20,607 bases of DNA, taken from NCBI GenBank assembly GCA_044370695.1, contig JBILVB010000052.1, positions 1-20,607 of the forward strand. The letters run 5' to 3'. Numbering within the stretch: position 1 is the first letter of the stretch; each line of letters starts with the position of its first letter. This DNA comes from JBEIFW01 sp044370695. Lineage in GTDB: Bacteria; Actinomycetota; Acidimicrobiia; Acidimicrobiales; Ilumatobacteraceae. Below the pieces are notes generated by a model. That model saw only the letters and a list, made by a program, of their open reading frames with translations. It searched no databases and was not told where the DNA came from. This document shows, one piece after another, positions 1 through 7,553 of the stretch. Made by a program: the position numbers and the translations under genes.

Positions 1-1596
1 GTTGTCCCGCTGGTGCAACCCGATCGAGGGTTCGTCGAGCACGTACAGCACCCCGACCAGACCCGAGCCGATCTGGCTGGCGAGCCGGATGCGTTGCGCC
101 TCACCGCCGGCGAGCGTGCCGGCCGAACGCGACAGCGTGAGGTAATCCAGGCCCACGTCGAGCAGGAAGCTCATGCGGGCGTTGATCTCCTTGACCACCC
201 GCTCGGCGATGAGACGGTCACGCTCGTTGAGCTGCAGGCCGGCGAGGAACGACGCTGCCTCCCCGATCGACGCGTCGCACACCGCCGAGATCGACCGCCC
301 GCCCACCTGCACCGCGAGCGACGCCGGCTTGAGCCGGGCCCCGGCGCACGTCGGGCACGGGATCTCGCGCATGTACGACTCGATCTGCTCGCGCGCCCAG
401 TCGCTCTCGGCCTCGCCGTGCTTGCGCTTGAGGAACGGGATCACGCCCTCGTAGGTGGTCGCGAACTGGCGGCTGCGGCCGTAGCGGTTCTTGTACCGGA
501 CGGTCACCTGGCCCTTGACGCCGTAGAGGATCGTCTCCTGCTGGGCCTTGGTGAGCTTGCCGAACGGCTTGTCCATGGCGATGTTCTTCGCCTCGGCCAC
601 CGACTCGAGCAGCTTGGCGAAGTACTGCGTGCGCGCCGTGGACCACGGGGCGATCGCGCCGTCGGCGAGCGACAGATCCGGGTTGGGAACGACCAGCTCC
701 GGGTCGACCTCGAACGTGGTGCCGAGCCCGTCGCACGCCTCGCACGCGCCGTACGGCGAGTTGAACGAGAAGTTCCGCGGGGCGAGCTCCTCGAACGACG
801 TGCCGCACGCCGGGCAGGCCAGGTGCTGGGAGAAGGTGAGGATCTCGCTCTCGTCGCCCGGGTTGCGCCCGACGAGCTCCACCTCGGCGATCCCCTCGGC
901 GAGCTTCAGCGCCGTCTCCAACGAGTCGGTGAGCCGGCGCTCGATCCCGGCCCGCTGCACCAGCCGGTCGACGACCACCTGGATGGTGTGCTGCTCGTAG
1001 CGGGCGAGGCGCTCCCCCTTCAGGAACTCGGCGATGTCGACGACCTCACCGTCCACCCGGGCCCGCACGAAACCCTGCCCCTGCAGGTCCTCGAGCAACC
1101 CCTCGTACTCCCCCTTGCGGCCCCGCACGACCGGCGCCAACACCTGGAACCGGGTGCCCTCGGGCAGCGTGAGCACCCGGTCGACGATCTGCTGCGGGGT
1201 CTGGCGCTCCACCCGGGTGCCGTCGTTCGGGCAGTGCGGCACCCCGATGCGGGCCCACAGCAGGCGCAGGTAGTCGTACACCTCGGTGATCGTTCCGACG
1301 GTGGAACGCGGGTTGCGCGACGCCGACTTCTGGTCGATCGAGATCGCCGGCGACAGGCCCTCGATGAAGTCGACGTCGGGCTTGTCCATTTGGCCGAGGA
1401 ACTGCCGGGCGTAGGCCGACAGCGACTCCACGTAGCGGCGCTGGCCCTCGGCGTAGATCGTGTCGAACGCGAGCGACGACTTCCCCGAGCCGGACAGACC
1501 GGTGAACACGATCAGCTTCTCGCGCGGCACCTCCACGCCGATGTTCTTGAGGTTGTGCTCGCGGGCGCCGCGCACGATCAGCTTGTCCGACGACAT
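1..1596 (-). CDS. uvrA: Excinuclease ABC subunit A (UvrA), N-terminal 532 residues; continues past the left edge
   Basis: UvrA is the DNA-damage-recognising ATPase of nucleotide excision repair. It acts with UvrB in the cytoplasm. The ATG at 1596 gives MSSDKLIVRGAREHNLKNI, the usual UvrA N-terminus. Walker A (GLSGSGKS) is at residues 33-40, followed by the family stretch YVESLSAYARQFLGQM. A CPAC...CEAC zinc module is seen around residues 255-280. The ABC signature is LAGGEAQRIRLA, with Ala where many homologues have Ser (from memory, common in actinobacteria). Walker B (YVLDEPSIGL) lies at the very end of the visible part. The second ATPase half lies outside the window; full-length UvrA is about 950 residues. 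The gene is divergent from the MDR gene at 1700. A LexA box and a TAGGCT -10-like hexamer lie directly upstream, so it should be induced by DNA damage. Identification is secure. Confidence 0.97.
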   Translation of the reverse strand, partial: MSSDKLIVRGAREHNLKNIGVEVPREKLIVFTGLSGSGKSSLAFDTIYAEGQRRYVESLSAYARQFLGQMDKPDVDFIEGLSPAISIDQKSASRNPRSTVGTITEVYDYLRLLWARIGVPHCPNDGTRVERQTPQQIVDRVLTLPEGTRFQVLAPVVRGRKGEYEGLLEDLQGQGFVRARVDGEVVDIAEFLKGERLARYEQHTIQVVVDRLVQRAGIERRLTDSLETALKLAEGIAEVELVGRNPGDESEILTFSQHLACPACGTSFEELAPRNFSFNSPYGACEACDGLGTTFEVDPELVVPNPDLSLADGAIAPWSTARTQYFAKLLESVAEAKNIAMDKPFGKLTKAQQETILYGVKGQVTVRYKNRYGRSRQFATTYEGVIPFLKRKHGEAESDWAREQIESYMREIPCPTCAGARLKPASLAVQVGGRSISAVCDASIGEAASFLAGLQLNERDRLIAERVVKEINARMSFLLDVGLDYLTLSRSAGTLAGGEAQRIRLASQIGSGLVGVLYVLDEPSIGLHQRDN

Positions 1597-1605
1597 ACGG
1601 CGGCG

Positions 1606-1611
1606 AGCCTA
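1606..1611 (-). promoter_or_regulatory. Putative -10 element of uvrA (TAGGCT)
   Basis: On the minus strand TAGGCT ends 9 nt before the uvrA ATG. A TAnnnT hexamer at this distance puts the transcription start at or within a few bases of the start codon, so the mRNA would be leaderless or nearly so. No good -35 hexamer is visible. The LexA box lies about 20 bp further upstream. Confidence 0.5.
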
Positions 1612-1631
1612 CCCAGGGGCACCAACTCGGA

Positions 1632-1647
1632 CCGAACACCCGTTCCG
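1632..1647. promoter_or_regulatory. LexA (SOS) box in front of uvrA
   Basis: The sequence ccGAACacccGTTCcg has the GAAC-N4-GTTC core of the Gram-positive/actinobacterial LexA operator (consensus CGAAC-N4-GTTCG). Its left arm is CGAAC and its right arm GTTCC. It is centred about 43 bp upstream of the uvrA start codon, in the expected -35 region. It also lies 52 bp before the divergent GTG at 1700, so it could affect both genes. SOS control of uvrA is well known in actinobacteria. Confidence 0.75.
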
Positions 1648-1686
1648 GCGACATGCTCGCGGGTCCTGGCGGCCCGCGCCCCGGCC

Positions 1687-1692
1687 TACGGT
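1687..1692 (+). promoter_or_regulatory. Putative -10 element of the MDR oxidoreductase (TACGGT)
   Basis: TACGGT is followed by 7 nt and then the GTG start at 1700. This spacing suggests transcription starts at the GTG itself (leaderless mRNA). No Shine-Dalgarno-like sequence lies between them, which agrees. Confidence 0.5.
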
Positions 1693-1699
1693 CGGGATC

Positions 1700-2716
1700 G
1701 TGCGCGCCATCCAGGTCGACCTCGCCGCCCGTCAGCTCGTCGAGGCCGAGGTGCCCGACCCCGTCGCCGGGCCGGGCCAACTGCTCGTGCGGGTGCGAGC
1801 CGCCGGGCTGAACCGGGCCGACCTGGCCGTCGTCGCCGGTGGGTACGTCGTGGGCACCGCCCGGGACGCCTCGTCGGCCCCCCGGCCACCCCGGCCGTTC
1901 ACCGCCGGCGGCGAGCTGGCCGGCGAGGTGCTCGCCGTCGGCGACGGCGTGACCGGCTGGACCGTCGGCGACCGCGTGATGGCCCAGGGGCAGGGCTACG
2001 CCGAGCTCGCCGCCGTCGACGCCCGCCTGGCGATGCCGGCCCCGGCGGCGCTCACCTGGGAGGAGGCCGGCGCGCTGCCCGTCGCCCTGCTCACGATGCA
2101 CGACGCGCTGGTCACCAACGGCCGGTGGGCGCCGGGCGAGCACGTCGTCGTCCACGCCGTCACCTCCGGGGTCGGGGTGATCGGCGCCCAACTCGCACTG
2201 CACCTCGGCGCTGCGAGCGTGGTGGGCACGTCGCGCACACCGGCCAAGCGGGACCGGCTGGCCGGCCTGCTCGCCGCGGTCCCCGGCCCGGCGGACCGGT
2301 TCGTCGCCTGCGATCCCGCCGACACCGCCGCCACCGTCGCCCGGGTCACCGCCGGCCACGGCGCCGACGTCGTGATCGACAACGTGGGCGCCGCCGTGCT
2401 CGAACCGACGCTCGAAGCGATGGCGATCCTCGGGCGCATCGTGCAGGTCGGCCGGCTCGGCGGGCGGCGGGGCACGCTCGATCTCGACGAGCTAGCCCGC
2501 AAGCGGGTGTCGCTCGTCGGCGTCACGTTCCGCACCCGGACCCTCGACGAGCGGGTTGCCGTGGTCGCAGCCGCCTGGCGGGACTGCGCCCACGCCGCCG
2601 CCGCCGGGGTGCTGCGCCCCCCGGTGCACGAGGTGTTCCCCCTGGCCCAGGCCGCAGCGGCCCAGGCCGCGCTCGCCCGCGACGAGCACCTCGGCAAGCT
2701 CGTGCTCGTCCCCTGA
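1700..2716 (+). CDS. Zinc-independent MDR / quinone oxidoreductase-like alcohol dehydrogenase
   Basis: This 338-residue protein belongs to the medium-chain dehydrogenase/reductase superfamily, closest by eye to quinone oxidoreductases (COG0604-like), which reduce quinones or enones with NADPH. The N-terminal GroES-like half contains AAGLNRAD (about 35-41) and TAGGELAGEVLAVG (about 68-81). The Rossmann half has HAVTSGVGVIGAQLA (152-165) and then GTSRT with Ser178-Arg179, a pattern usual for NADP preference. No structural-zinc cysteine cluster and no catalytic-zinc Cys/His set is visible. The GTG at 1700 was chosen because the family N-terminus (AIQVD) begins there and a -10-like hexamer sits just upstream; the frame stays open further upstream but runs into the uvrA promoter. 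It is convergent with the next gene (19-bp gap). The substrate is unknown. Confidence 0.88.
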   Translation: MRAIQVDLAARQLVEAEVPDPVAGPGQLLVRVRAAGLNRADLAVVAGGYVVGTARDASSAPRPPRPFTAGGELAGEVLAVGDGVTGWTVGDRVMAQGQGYAELAAVDARLAMPAPAALTWEEAGALPVALLTMHDALVTNGRWAPGEHVVVHAVTSGVGVIGAQLALHLGAASVVGTSRTPAKRDRLAGLLAAVPGPADRFVACDPADTAATVARVTAGHGADVVIDNVGAAVLEPTLEAMAILGRIVQVGRLGGRRGTLDLDELARKRVSLVGVTFRTRTLDERVAVVAAAWRDCAHAAAAGVLRPPVHEVFPLAQAAAAQAALARDEHLGKLVLVP

Positions 2717-2735
2717 CCCGCCCCGGCCCGCGCCG

Positions 2736-3536
2736 TCAGCCGCGCCGGATCGACTGGCCGCCGTCGACGGGAAGCAGCACCCCGGTCACGAACCGCGCCT
2801 CGTCGGAGGCCAGGAACACCGACGCCCACGCCACGTCCCAGGCGGTGCCCATCTGGCGGCCGAGCGGCACCGCCGCATTGCGTTCGGCGCGCAGTTGCTC
2901 CGCGCCGATCCCCCGGGCCGCCGTTATCCCCAGGATCGCCATCGGGGTGTCCATCAGCCCGGGCAACACCGCGTTCACCCGGATCCCATGGCGGGCGTTG
3001 CCCATCGCCAGGTGCTGGGTGAGCGTGTTCAACCCGGCCTTGGACACCTGGTAGGCCGCCGTCGTGGTCGAGCAGATCGACGCGATCGACGAGATCGTCA
3101 CGATCGAGCCCCCACCCCGGGCCCGCAGGTGCGGCACCACGGCCTTGGCCGTGCGCCACGCCCCGGTGAGGTTCACCTCGAGGATGTGGTCCCACACCTC
3201 CTCCGACAACGAGGTGGCCGCCCCGTCCCCGGTGCCGATGCCGACGTTGTGGTGCACGATCGAGAAGTCGCCGTACGCCGCGAGCGCCGCGGCCGGGATC
3301 GTGGCCACCGACGCAGGGTCGGTGACGTCGGCGACGTGCGCCACGGCCTCGCCGCCCTCGGCCCGGATCTGGGCGACGGTCTGCGCCGCGGCGTGCTCGT
3401 CGCGGTCGACCACCACCACCCGGGCCCCTTCCCGGGCGAACAGCACCGCGGTGGCTCGACCGTTGCCGATCGTCTCCCCCGGGGTCTGCCCCCCGCCGAC
3501 CACGATCGCGACCTTGCCGAGCAGCCGTTCCCCCAT
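2736..3536 (-). CDS. SDR family NAD-dependent oxidoreductase with a divergent nucleotide-binding loop
   Basis: This 266-residue classical short-chain dehydrogenase starts at ATG 3536. The SDR core is present: VNLTG (121-125), TISS with the catalytic serine at about 149/150, and Tyr162-x3-Lys166 (YQVSK). The C-terminal VTGVLLPVDGG is the usual SDR end. Asp44 at the end of beta-strand 2 suggests NAD rather than NADP. Two motifs are unusual. The glycine loop reads GGGQTPGETIGNG, longer than TGxxxGxG, and the NNAG motif is HHNVG. The family is broad and substrates range over alcohols, steroids and acyl-CoA derivatives, so a substrate cannot be given. It is divergent from ltaE with a 44-bp intergenic region holding its own -10-like hexamer. 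Confidence 0.9.
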   Translation of the reverse strand: MGERLLGKVAIVVGGGQTPGETIGNGRATAVLFAREGARVVVVDRDEHAAAQTVAQIRAEGGEAVAHVADVTDPASVATIPAAALAAYGDFSIVHHNVGIGTGDGAATSLSEEVWDHILEVNLTGAWRTAKAVVPHLRARGGGSIVTISSIASICSTTTAAYQVSKAGLNTLTQHLAMGNARHGIRVNAVLPGLMDTPMAILGITAARGIGAEQLRAERNAAVPLGRQMGTAWDVAWASVFLASDEARFVTGVLLPVDGGQSIRRG

Positions 3537-3543
3537 CCGGCGG

Positions 3544-3549
3544 ACCGTA
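3544..3549 (-). promoter_or_regulatory. Putative -10 element of the SDR gene (TACGGT)
   Basis: On the minus strand TACGGT is followed by 7 nt and the ATG at 3536. This is the same hexamer and spacing as at the MDR gene at 1700. A leaderless transcript is expected. Confidence 0.5.
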
Positions 3550-3580
3550 GCCCGGCCTCGCGCTCTGGGAGCATGGGTCC

Positions 3581-4609
3581 GTGCGACGCCCCCTGATCGA
3601 TCTCCGATCCGACACCGTCACCCGGCCGACGCCGGCCATGCGCCGGGCGATGGCCGACGCCGAGGTGGGCGACGACGTGCTCGGCGACGACCCGACCGTG
3701 CGCCTCTTGGAGGAGGACGTCGCCGCCGCGATCGGCAAGCAGGCCGGGATGTTCGTCCCGTCGGGCACCCAGTCGAACCTGAGCGCGCTGCTCACCCACT
3801 GCGCCCGGGGCGACGAGTACCTGGTCGGGCAGACCTACCACTGCTACCGCTACGAGGCGGGCGGCGCTGCGGTGCTCGGCTCGATCCAGCCCCAGCCGAT
3901 CGAGGTGGAGCCCGACGGGTCGCTCGACCTCGCCCGGGTGGCCGCGGCGGTGAAGCCGGCCGACCCGCACTTCGCCCGCACCCGGCTGCTGTGCCTCGAA
4001 GACACCACCGACGGCCGGGTCCTCGACGTGGGCTACCTGACCGCCGCCGGGTCGACGGCGCGCGCCCACGGCCTGGCCGTCCACCTCGACGGGGCTCGGC
4101 TGTTCAACGCCGCCACCGCGCTCGGGGTGCCCGCCGCATCCGTGGCCGCACCTGCCGACAGCGTGTCGGTGTGCCTGTCCAAGGGGCTCGGCGCGCCCGT
4201 CGGGTCGGTGCTGTGCGGCCCGGCGGACTTCGTCGCCGAGGCCCGCCGATGGCGCAAGATGCTCGGCGGGACGATGCGCCAGGTCGGCGTGCTCGCCGCC
4301 GCCGGGCTGGTCGCCGTGCGCGAGCACCGCGCCCGGCTCGCCGACGACCACGACACCGCCCGCCGGCTCGCCGAGGGCATCGCCACGCTCGACGGGTTCG
4401 CGCTCCTCCACGATCCCGGGGCCCGTACGAACATGGTCTTCGCCCGCCGGCACGACCCCGCCGACGGCACCGCCCTCGCCGCCCACCTCGCCGGCCACGG
4501 GATCCTCGTCCACGGCACCGGGCCGGTGTTCCGGTTCGTCACCCACCTCGACGTGGGCGCCGACGACGTCGACGCCGCCGTCGCCGCCATGGCCGCGTTC
4601 GACCGCTGA
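3581..4609 (+). CDS. ltaE: Low-specificity L-threonine aldolase (PLP-dependent)
   Basis: This enzyme splits L-threonine or L-allo-threonine into glycine and acetaldehyde, using pyridoxal phosphate in the cytoplasm. The 342-residue protein begins LIDLRSDTVTRPTPAMRRAM, the hallmark N-terminus of the family. It contains SGTQSN (61-66, phosphate-binding loop), HLDGARLFNA (168-177, with Asp170 and Arg173 near the cofactor) and LSKGLGAPVGS, whose Lys201 should form the Schiff base. Length matches the family (about 330-350). The GTG at 3581 is the only start that fits the family N-terminus. The gene stands alone between a divergent SDR gene and a response regulator 88 bp downstream. The family assignment is firm; strict stereospecificity (L-allo versus L-threo) cannot be read from sequence. 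Confidence 0.93.
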   Translation: MRRPLIDLRSDTVTRPTPAMRRAMADAEVGDDVLGDDPTVRLLEEDVAAAIGKQAGMFVPSGTQSNLSALLTHCARGDEYLVGQTYHCYRYEAGGAAVLGSIQPQPIEVEPDGSLDLARVAAAVKPADPHFARTRLLCLEDTTDGRVLDVGYLTAAGSTARAHGLAVHLDGARLFNAATALGVPAASVAAPADSVSVCLSKGLGAPVGSVLCGPADFVAEARRWRKMLGGTMRQVGVLAAAGLVAVREHRARLADDHDTARRLAEGIATLDGFALLHDPGARTNMVFARRHDPADGTALAAHLAGHGILVHGTGPVFRFVTHLDVGADDVDAAVAAMAAFDR

Positions 4610-4682
4610 GCCCCGCACTCGACGCAGAGTCCGGCGAACAACCGATCAGGTAACGCTCAAGCGAGCAGGGGTTCTGCCGAAC

Positions 4683-4689
4683 AAAGAGG
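4683..4689 (+). promoter_or_regulatory. Shine-Dalgarno sequence of the response regulator
   Basis: AAAGAGG lies 8 nt before the ATG at 4698. It supports this start and shows that this gene, unlike most of its neighbours, has a leadered mRNA. No convincing -10 was found in the 88-bp gap. Confidence 0.5.
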
Positions 4690-4697
4690 CGATCGCT

Positions 4698-5447
4698 ATG
4701 TACGGCTCGTCTGGAACCTCCGAAGCCACGACCCCGATCCGGGCTCTCATCGTGGACGATGCACCCGAATTGTGCCTGCTGCTCGAACCGTTGCTCACCC
4801 GCGAGGGATTCGACGTGAAGGTCGTCGCAGACGGGGACACGTCCGTCGAGGTGGCGCGCACCTTCGAGCCGGACGTGATCGTGCTCGACTTGTTGTTGCC
4901 CGGCATCGACGGCCTCGAGGCGTGCCGGCGCATCCGGTCGTTCTCCGACGCCTACATCCTCATGGTGTCCGCCAAGGACTCCGAGATCGACAAGGTCGTC
5001 GGCCTGTCGATCGGCGCTGACGACTACGTCACCAAGCCGTTCTCCCCCAACGAGTTGATCGCGCGCCTGCGGGCCATGCTGCGCCGACCCCGCAAGGCCG
5101 GTCGCGCGGTCGCCTACGGCGGCGAGGTGACCACCCGCTCGTTCGGGCCGCTCACCGTCGACACTGCGATCCGCGAGGTCCGGGTCAACGCGCTGCCCGT
5201 GGATCTCACCCGCATCGAGTTCGACCTCCTCGCCACCCTGTGCAGCCGCCCCCGGCTCGTGTTCACCCGCAACCAGCTCCTCGAGACGGTGTGGGGACCG
5301 AACTGGTACGGCGACACCCACGTCGTCGACGTCCACATGTCGAACCTGCGGCGCAAGCTGAACCTCGCCGACCCGGCCACCCGGTTCATCCATACGGTGC
5401 GCGGCGTGGGCTTCCGTCTCGCCGACGAGGTCTCGGTCGCCGCCTGA
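4698..5447 (+). CDS. OmpR/PhoB-family response regulator (receiver plus winged helix)
   Basis: This 249-residue two-component transcription factor is phosphorylated on Asp and then binds DNA. The receiver domain spans about 14-130: the acidic pocket is Asp20-Asp21 (IVDDA), the phospho-acceptor is Asp64 (VLDLLLPGIDG), the switch residue is Ser91 (VSAKD) and the conserved lysine is Lys113 (TKPF). The C-terminal winged helix (about 145-245) shows LTRIEFDLLATL, FTRNQLLETVWG and VDVHMSNLRRKL...VRGVGFRL, typical of PhoB/OmpR. All receiver residues are intact, so it should be phosphorylatable. No histidine kinase is adjacent. Instead a stand-alone Hpt protein lies convergently 25 bp downstream, a possible phosphodonor (inference). 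The ATG is supported by AAAGAGG. Confidence 0.94.
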   Translation: MYGSSGTSEATTPIRALIVDDAPELCLLLEPLLTREGFDVKVVADGDTSVEVARTFEPDVIVLDLLLPGIDGLEACRRIRSFSDAYILMVSAKDSEIDKVVGLSIGADDYVTKPFSPNELIARLRAMLRRPRKAGRAVAYGGEVTTRSFGPLTVDTAIREVRVNALPVDLTRIEFDLLATLCSRPRLVFTRNQLLETVWGPNWYGDTHVVDVHMSNLRRKLNLADPATRFIHTVRGVGFRLADEVSVAA

Positions 5448-5472
5448 TCGGCGACCCGGCACCTGCCGTCGC

Positions 5473-5922
5473 TCAGGCCTGCGCCAGCCAGTCCTGCAGC
5501 GCAACGGGAACCGCGCGCGCCGCTGCCTCGAGCGCCTCCACCGCAGCATGGACGTCGCCGCCACCGGCGCCGCCGAGCTCCTCGATCCGCCGGCACAGCT
5601 GCGCCACCTGCTGCACCCCGAGCGTCGCGCTCGGCGACGCCAGCGCATGCGCGGCACGGGCGAGGTGACCCGGGCCGGCGGCTCCGCGCACCGCCTGGAG
5701 CCGGCCGTCGAGTTCGGCGAGGTACCGCTCGATCACGGCCTGCAGGATGCCGAGGTCGCCGCCGACCGACGCCAGCAGCCGGTCGAGCACGGTGCGATCC
5801 AGCACGGCACCCTCGAGCACGGCACCCTCGAGCACGGCACCCTCGAGCACGGCACGGTCGAGCGGTTCGTTCGCCATCGGTCCCGCATCGTAGGGACCGC
5901 ACCGCTGCACTCCTTCAAGCAT
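5473..5922 (-). CDS. Stand-alone histidine phosphotransfer (Hpt) domain protein, translationally coupled to imuB
   Basis: This protein of up to 149 residues has an Hpt four-helix signature. The segment LARAAHALASPSATLGVQ places the candidate phospho-histidine at His92, where the family has HxLKGxSxxLG. It is followed by LCRRIEEL and a predicted final helix. The usual Lys after the His is Ala and the GS is SP, so activity is uncertain. Hpt proteins pass phosphate between receivers; the facing response regulator is the obvious candidate partner (inference). The ATG at 5922 shares its A with the imuB stop (TGATG), indicating translational coupling. A second in-frame ATG at 5877 would give 134 residues. 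Three VLEGA pentapeptides plus two degenerate copies (about 25-47) precede the Hpt helices and come from a 15-bp tandem repeat. It is the last gene of the imuA'-imuB series. Confidence 0.72.
   Translation of the reverse strand: MLEGVQRCGPYDAGPMANEPLDRAVLEGAVLEGAVLEGAVLDRTVLDRLLASVGGDLGILQAVIERYLAELDGRLQAVRGAAGPGHLARAAHALASPSATLGVQQVAQLCRRIEELGGAGGGDVHAAVEALEAAARAVPVALQDWLAQA
5806..5850. repeat. 15-bp tandem repeat, three perfect copies, in the Hpt gene
   Basis: The unit ggcaccctcgagcac occurs three times without mismatch (5806-5820, 5821-5835, 5836-5850). Degenerate copies flank it at 5791-5805 and 5851-5865. The unit is a multiple of three and encodes VLEGA on the minus strand, so copy-number change would keep the frame. 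Confidence 0.9.
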
Positions 5923-7553
5923 CAGTCATAGATCGCCATCAGCCACCAGGCGCCGTGCTCGCGCACCACGAGGCAGGCCGTGCCGTCGGCCAGCAGGAGC
6001 TGCAGGCGGGCCCGGCGCCGGCGCCGCTGCGGATCCCACCAGCGGTCCTCCACCGGCCACGGCCCGGCATGGTCGACGACCGCGACCCGCGCCCGGTTCG
6101 GACCGGCGAACCACGCCGGGGACACGCCCAGCATCCCCCGCCCGCTGACGGTGACCACCTCCCCGCCCGGGCCGAGGACCTCGACCGGCTCGGGCGCCGG
6201 GGCGACCCAAGCCGGCGACGGGGCCGGCAACGCGCCCGGCCACGGCCCGGCCCCCGGCCGGCCGGCGACCGCGGCCGCCCGTTCCGTGAGTTCGACGGTG
6301 ACCGCCGGTACGAGCGTGCACACCTCGTCGGGATCCCGGCCGCCCCGCCACTCGGGGACGAGCACCGCCCCCGGGCCGAGCAGGCCGACCAGGCGCGCGA
6401 CGGCGCGCGCCGCGCGCTCGTCGGCGTCGGTGCGCCCGCCCCAGAACCCGCCCTGGCGACCGGTGTCGGCGACCACCTCGACCGGGGTGAGCCGCACCGA
6501 CACGATCCCACCGGTGGGCGGGGCGGGGCCGGCCGCCCACCCCTCGAGCTGCCAGCGCACCCGTTCGGTGATCGTCGCCGCGGTGAACCCGAGCTCCCGG
6601 CGCCAGCGCCGTTCGTCGTGCTCACCGTGCTCGGTCCCGATGCCGACGGCGAGCTCGTGGCAGGTGCGGCCGGCACCGGCCAAACGGCCGCACAACGCCT
6701 CGGCGACGGCGCGCACAGCGAAGGCCACCGGTTCGGCGGTGGCGACGGGGGGCTCGAGTTCGAGTACCTCGGCCTCGTGCCCGACCGGGGTGTCGAGCGC
6801 CAGCGGGGTGGGATCGATCCCGGCGGCCCACCGGTGGGCGGCCTGGCCGAGCGGACCGAACCGGGCAGTGAGATCGGCGGCGGGGAGCGCGGCGACGTCG
6901 CCCAACGTGCGCAGGCCGAGACGCCCGAACCGTGCGGTCAGCTCGCGCCAGGCCGGACGGTCGACGTCGCCGGGACCACCGGGGTCGAGCGCATCGAGCG
7001 CGTCGAGGTAGGCCGCCACCGGCAGCCCGGCCAGCGCGCCCGAGGATCCCCCGGCGGGCACGACGACCGCGGTGTCGGGCGACCGGGCCGCAAGCACCAG
7101 GGCGCTGAACCGCCCGTCGGCGATCGCCACCCGCCAGCCGGCCCCGACCGGACCGGCCGCCGCCGCGGCGGCGTGCACGGCGGCCGCGAGGGCCTCGTCG
7201 CCGCCGTGGTAGCGGGAGGCCGACCGGGCCGCGATCGTGCACCAGCCCGGACGCAGCACCTCGATCCGGGCGGCGAGACCGGCGAGGGCCTGCACCACGG
7301 GCTCGAAGGCCTGGGCGTCGGCGACGGGATCGGGGGGCAGCAGCACCAGGCCGGGGCAGGCCCGCTGTGCCTCCCGGCGCCGCTGACCGTCCACCACCCC
7401 GGCGGCGCGCGCCGCCGGGGTGGTGGCAACGATCCGGTTGACCCGCACGACGGCCACCGGCGCTGCGCCGGCCCTGCCGGCGCCCAGGGTGCGCCGGGCG
7501 GCGACCTCGGCCGCCCAGTCCGGGCAGCCGACGGCGAGCGTCCGCACCGTCAC
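5922..7553 (-). CDS. imuB: ImuB, catalytically inactive Y-family DNA polymerase homologue of the translesion mutasome
   Basis: ImuB is the adaptor that links the error-prone polymerase DnaE2 to ImuA' and the sliding clamp during SOS mutagenesis. The 543-residue protein begins with the GTG at 7553 (TVRTLAVGCPDW). The Y-family metal-binding Asp that follows strand 1 in active polymerases is absent (AVGCPDW), as is usual in ImuB. Palm and helix-hairpin-helix regions are recognisable (RSASRYHGGDEAL about 111-122; LRTLGDVAALPAADLTARFG about 214-233). ITERVRWQLEGW and VSVRLTPVEVV precede RQGGFWGG (366-373), which aligns with the place of the QLxLW clamp-binding motif but is diverged. It overlaps imuA' by 4 bases (GTGA) and the Hpt gene by 1 base. 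No dnaE2 lies in this window. Confidence 0.92.
   Translation of the reverse strand: MTVRTLAVGCPDWAAEVAARRTLGAGRAGAAPVAVVRVNRIVATTPAARAAGVVDGQRRREAQRACPGLVLLPPDPVADAQAFEPVVQALAGLAARIEVLRPGWCTIAARSASRYHGGDEALAAAVHAAAAAAGPVGAGWRVAIADGRFSALVLAARSPDTAVVVPAGGSSGALAGLPVAAYLDALDALDPGGPGDVDRPAWRELTARFGRLGLRTLGDVAALPAADLTARFGPLGQAAHRWAAGIDPTPLALDTPVGHEAEVLELEPPVATAEPVAFAVRAVAEALCGRLAGAGRTCHELAVGIGTEHGEHDERRWRRELGFTAATITERVRWQLEGWAAGPAPPTGGIVSVRLTPVEVVADTGRQGGFWGGRTDADERAARAVARLVGLLGPGAVLVPEWRGGRDPDEVCTLVPAVTVELTERAAAVAGRPGAGPWPGALPAPSPAWVAPAPEPVEVLGPGGEVVTVSGRGMLGVSPAWFAGPNRARVAVVDHAGPWPVEDRWWDPQRRRRRARLQLLLADGTACLVVREHGAWWLMAIYD

Noticed and set aside
763..775. GAAC-N5-GTTC inside uvrA, similar to a LexA box
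   Set aside because: The spacer is 5 rather than 4 bp and the site lies deep inside a coding region.
13..3054. A 1013-codon open frame on the plus strand
   Set aside because: It runs antisense through uvrA, across the MDR gene in another frame and antisense into the SDR gene. Its translation is Arg/Ala/Gly-rich with no domain, a typical product of very GC-rich DNA.
5806..5865. VLEGA repeats as a pentapeptide-repeat protein (A[D/N]LxX beta-helix)
   Set aside because: There are only about five units and the D/N position is Val. A short slippage repeat is the simpler explanation.
5114..5902. A 262-codon frame on the minus strand beginning near AAGGAG, as an alternative to the Hpt gene
   Set aside because: The translation is a low-complexity Cys/Arg/Gly-rich string that also runs antisense into the response regulator. 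The coupled frame encodes the Hpt motif.
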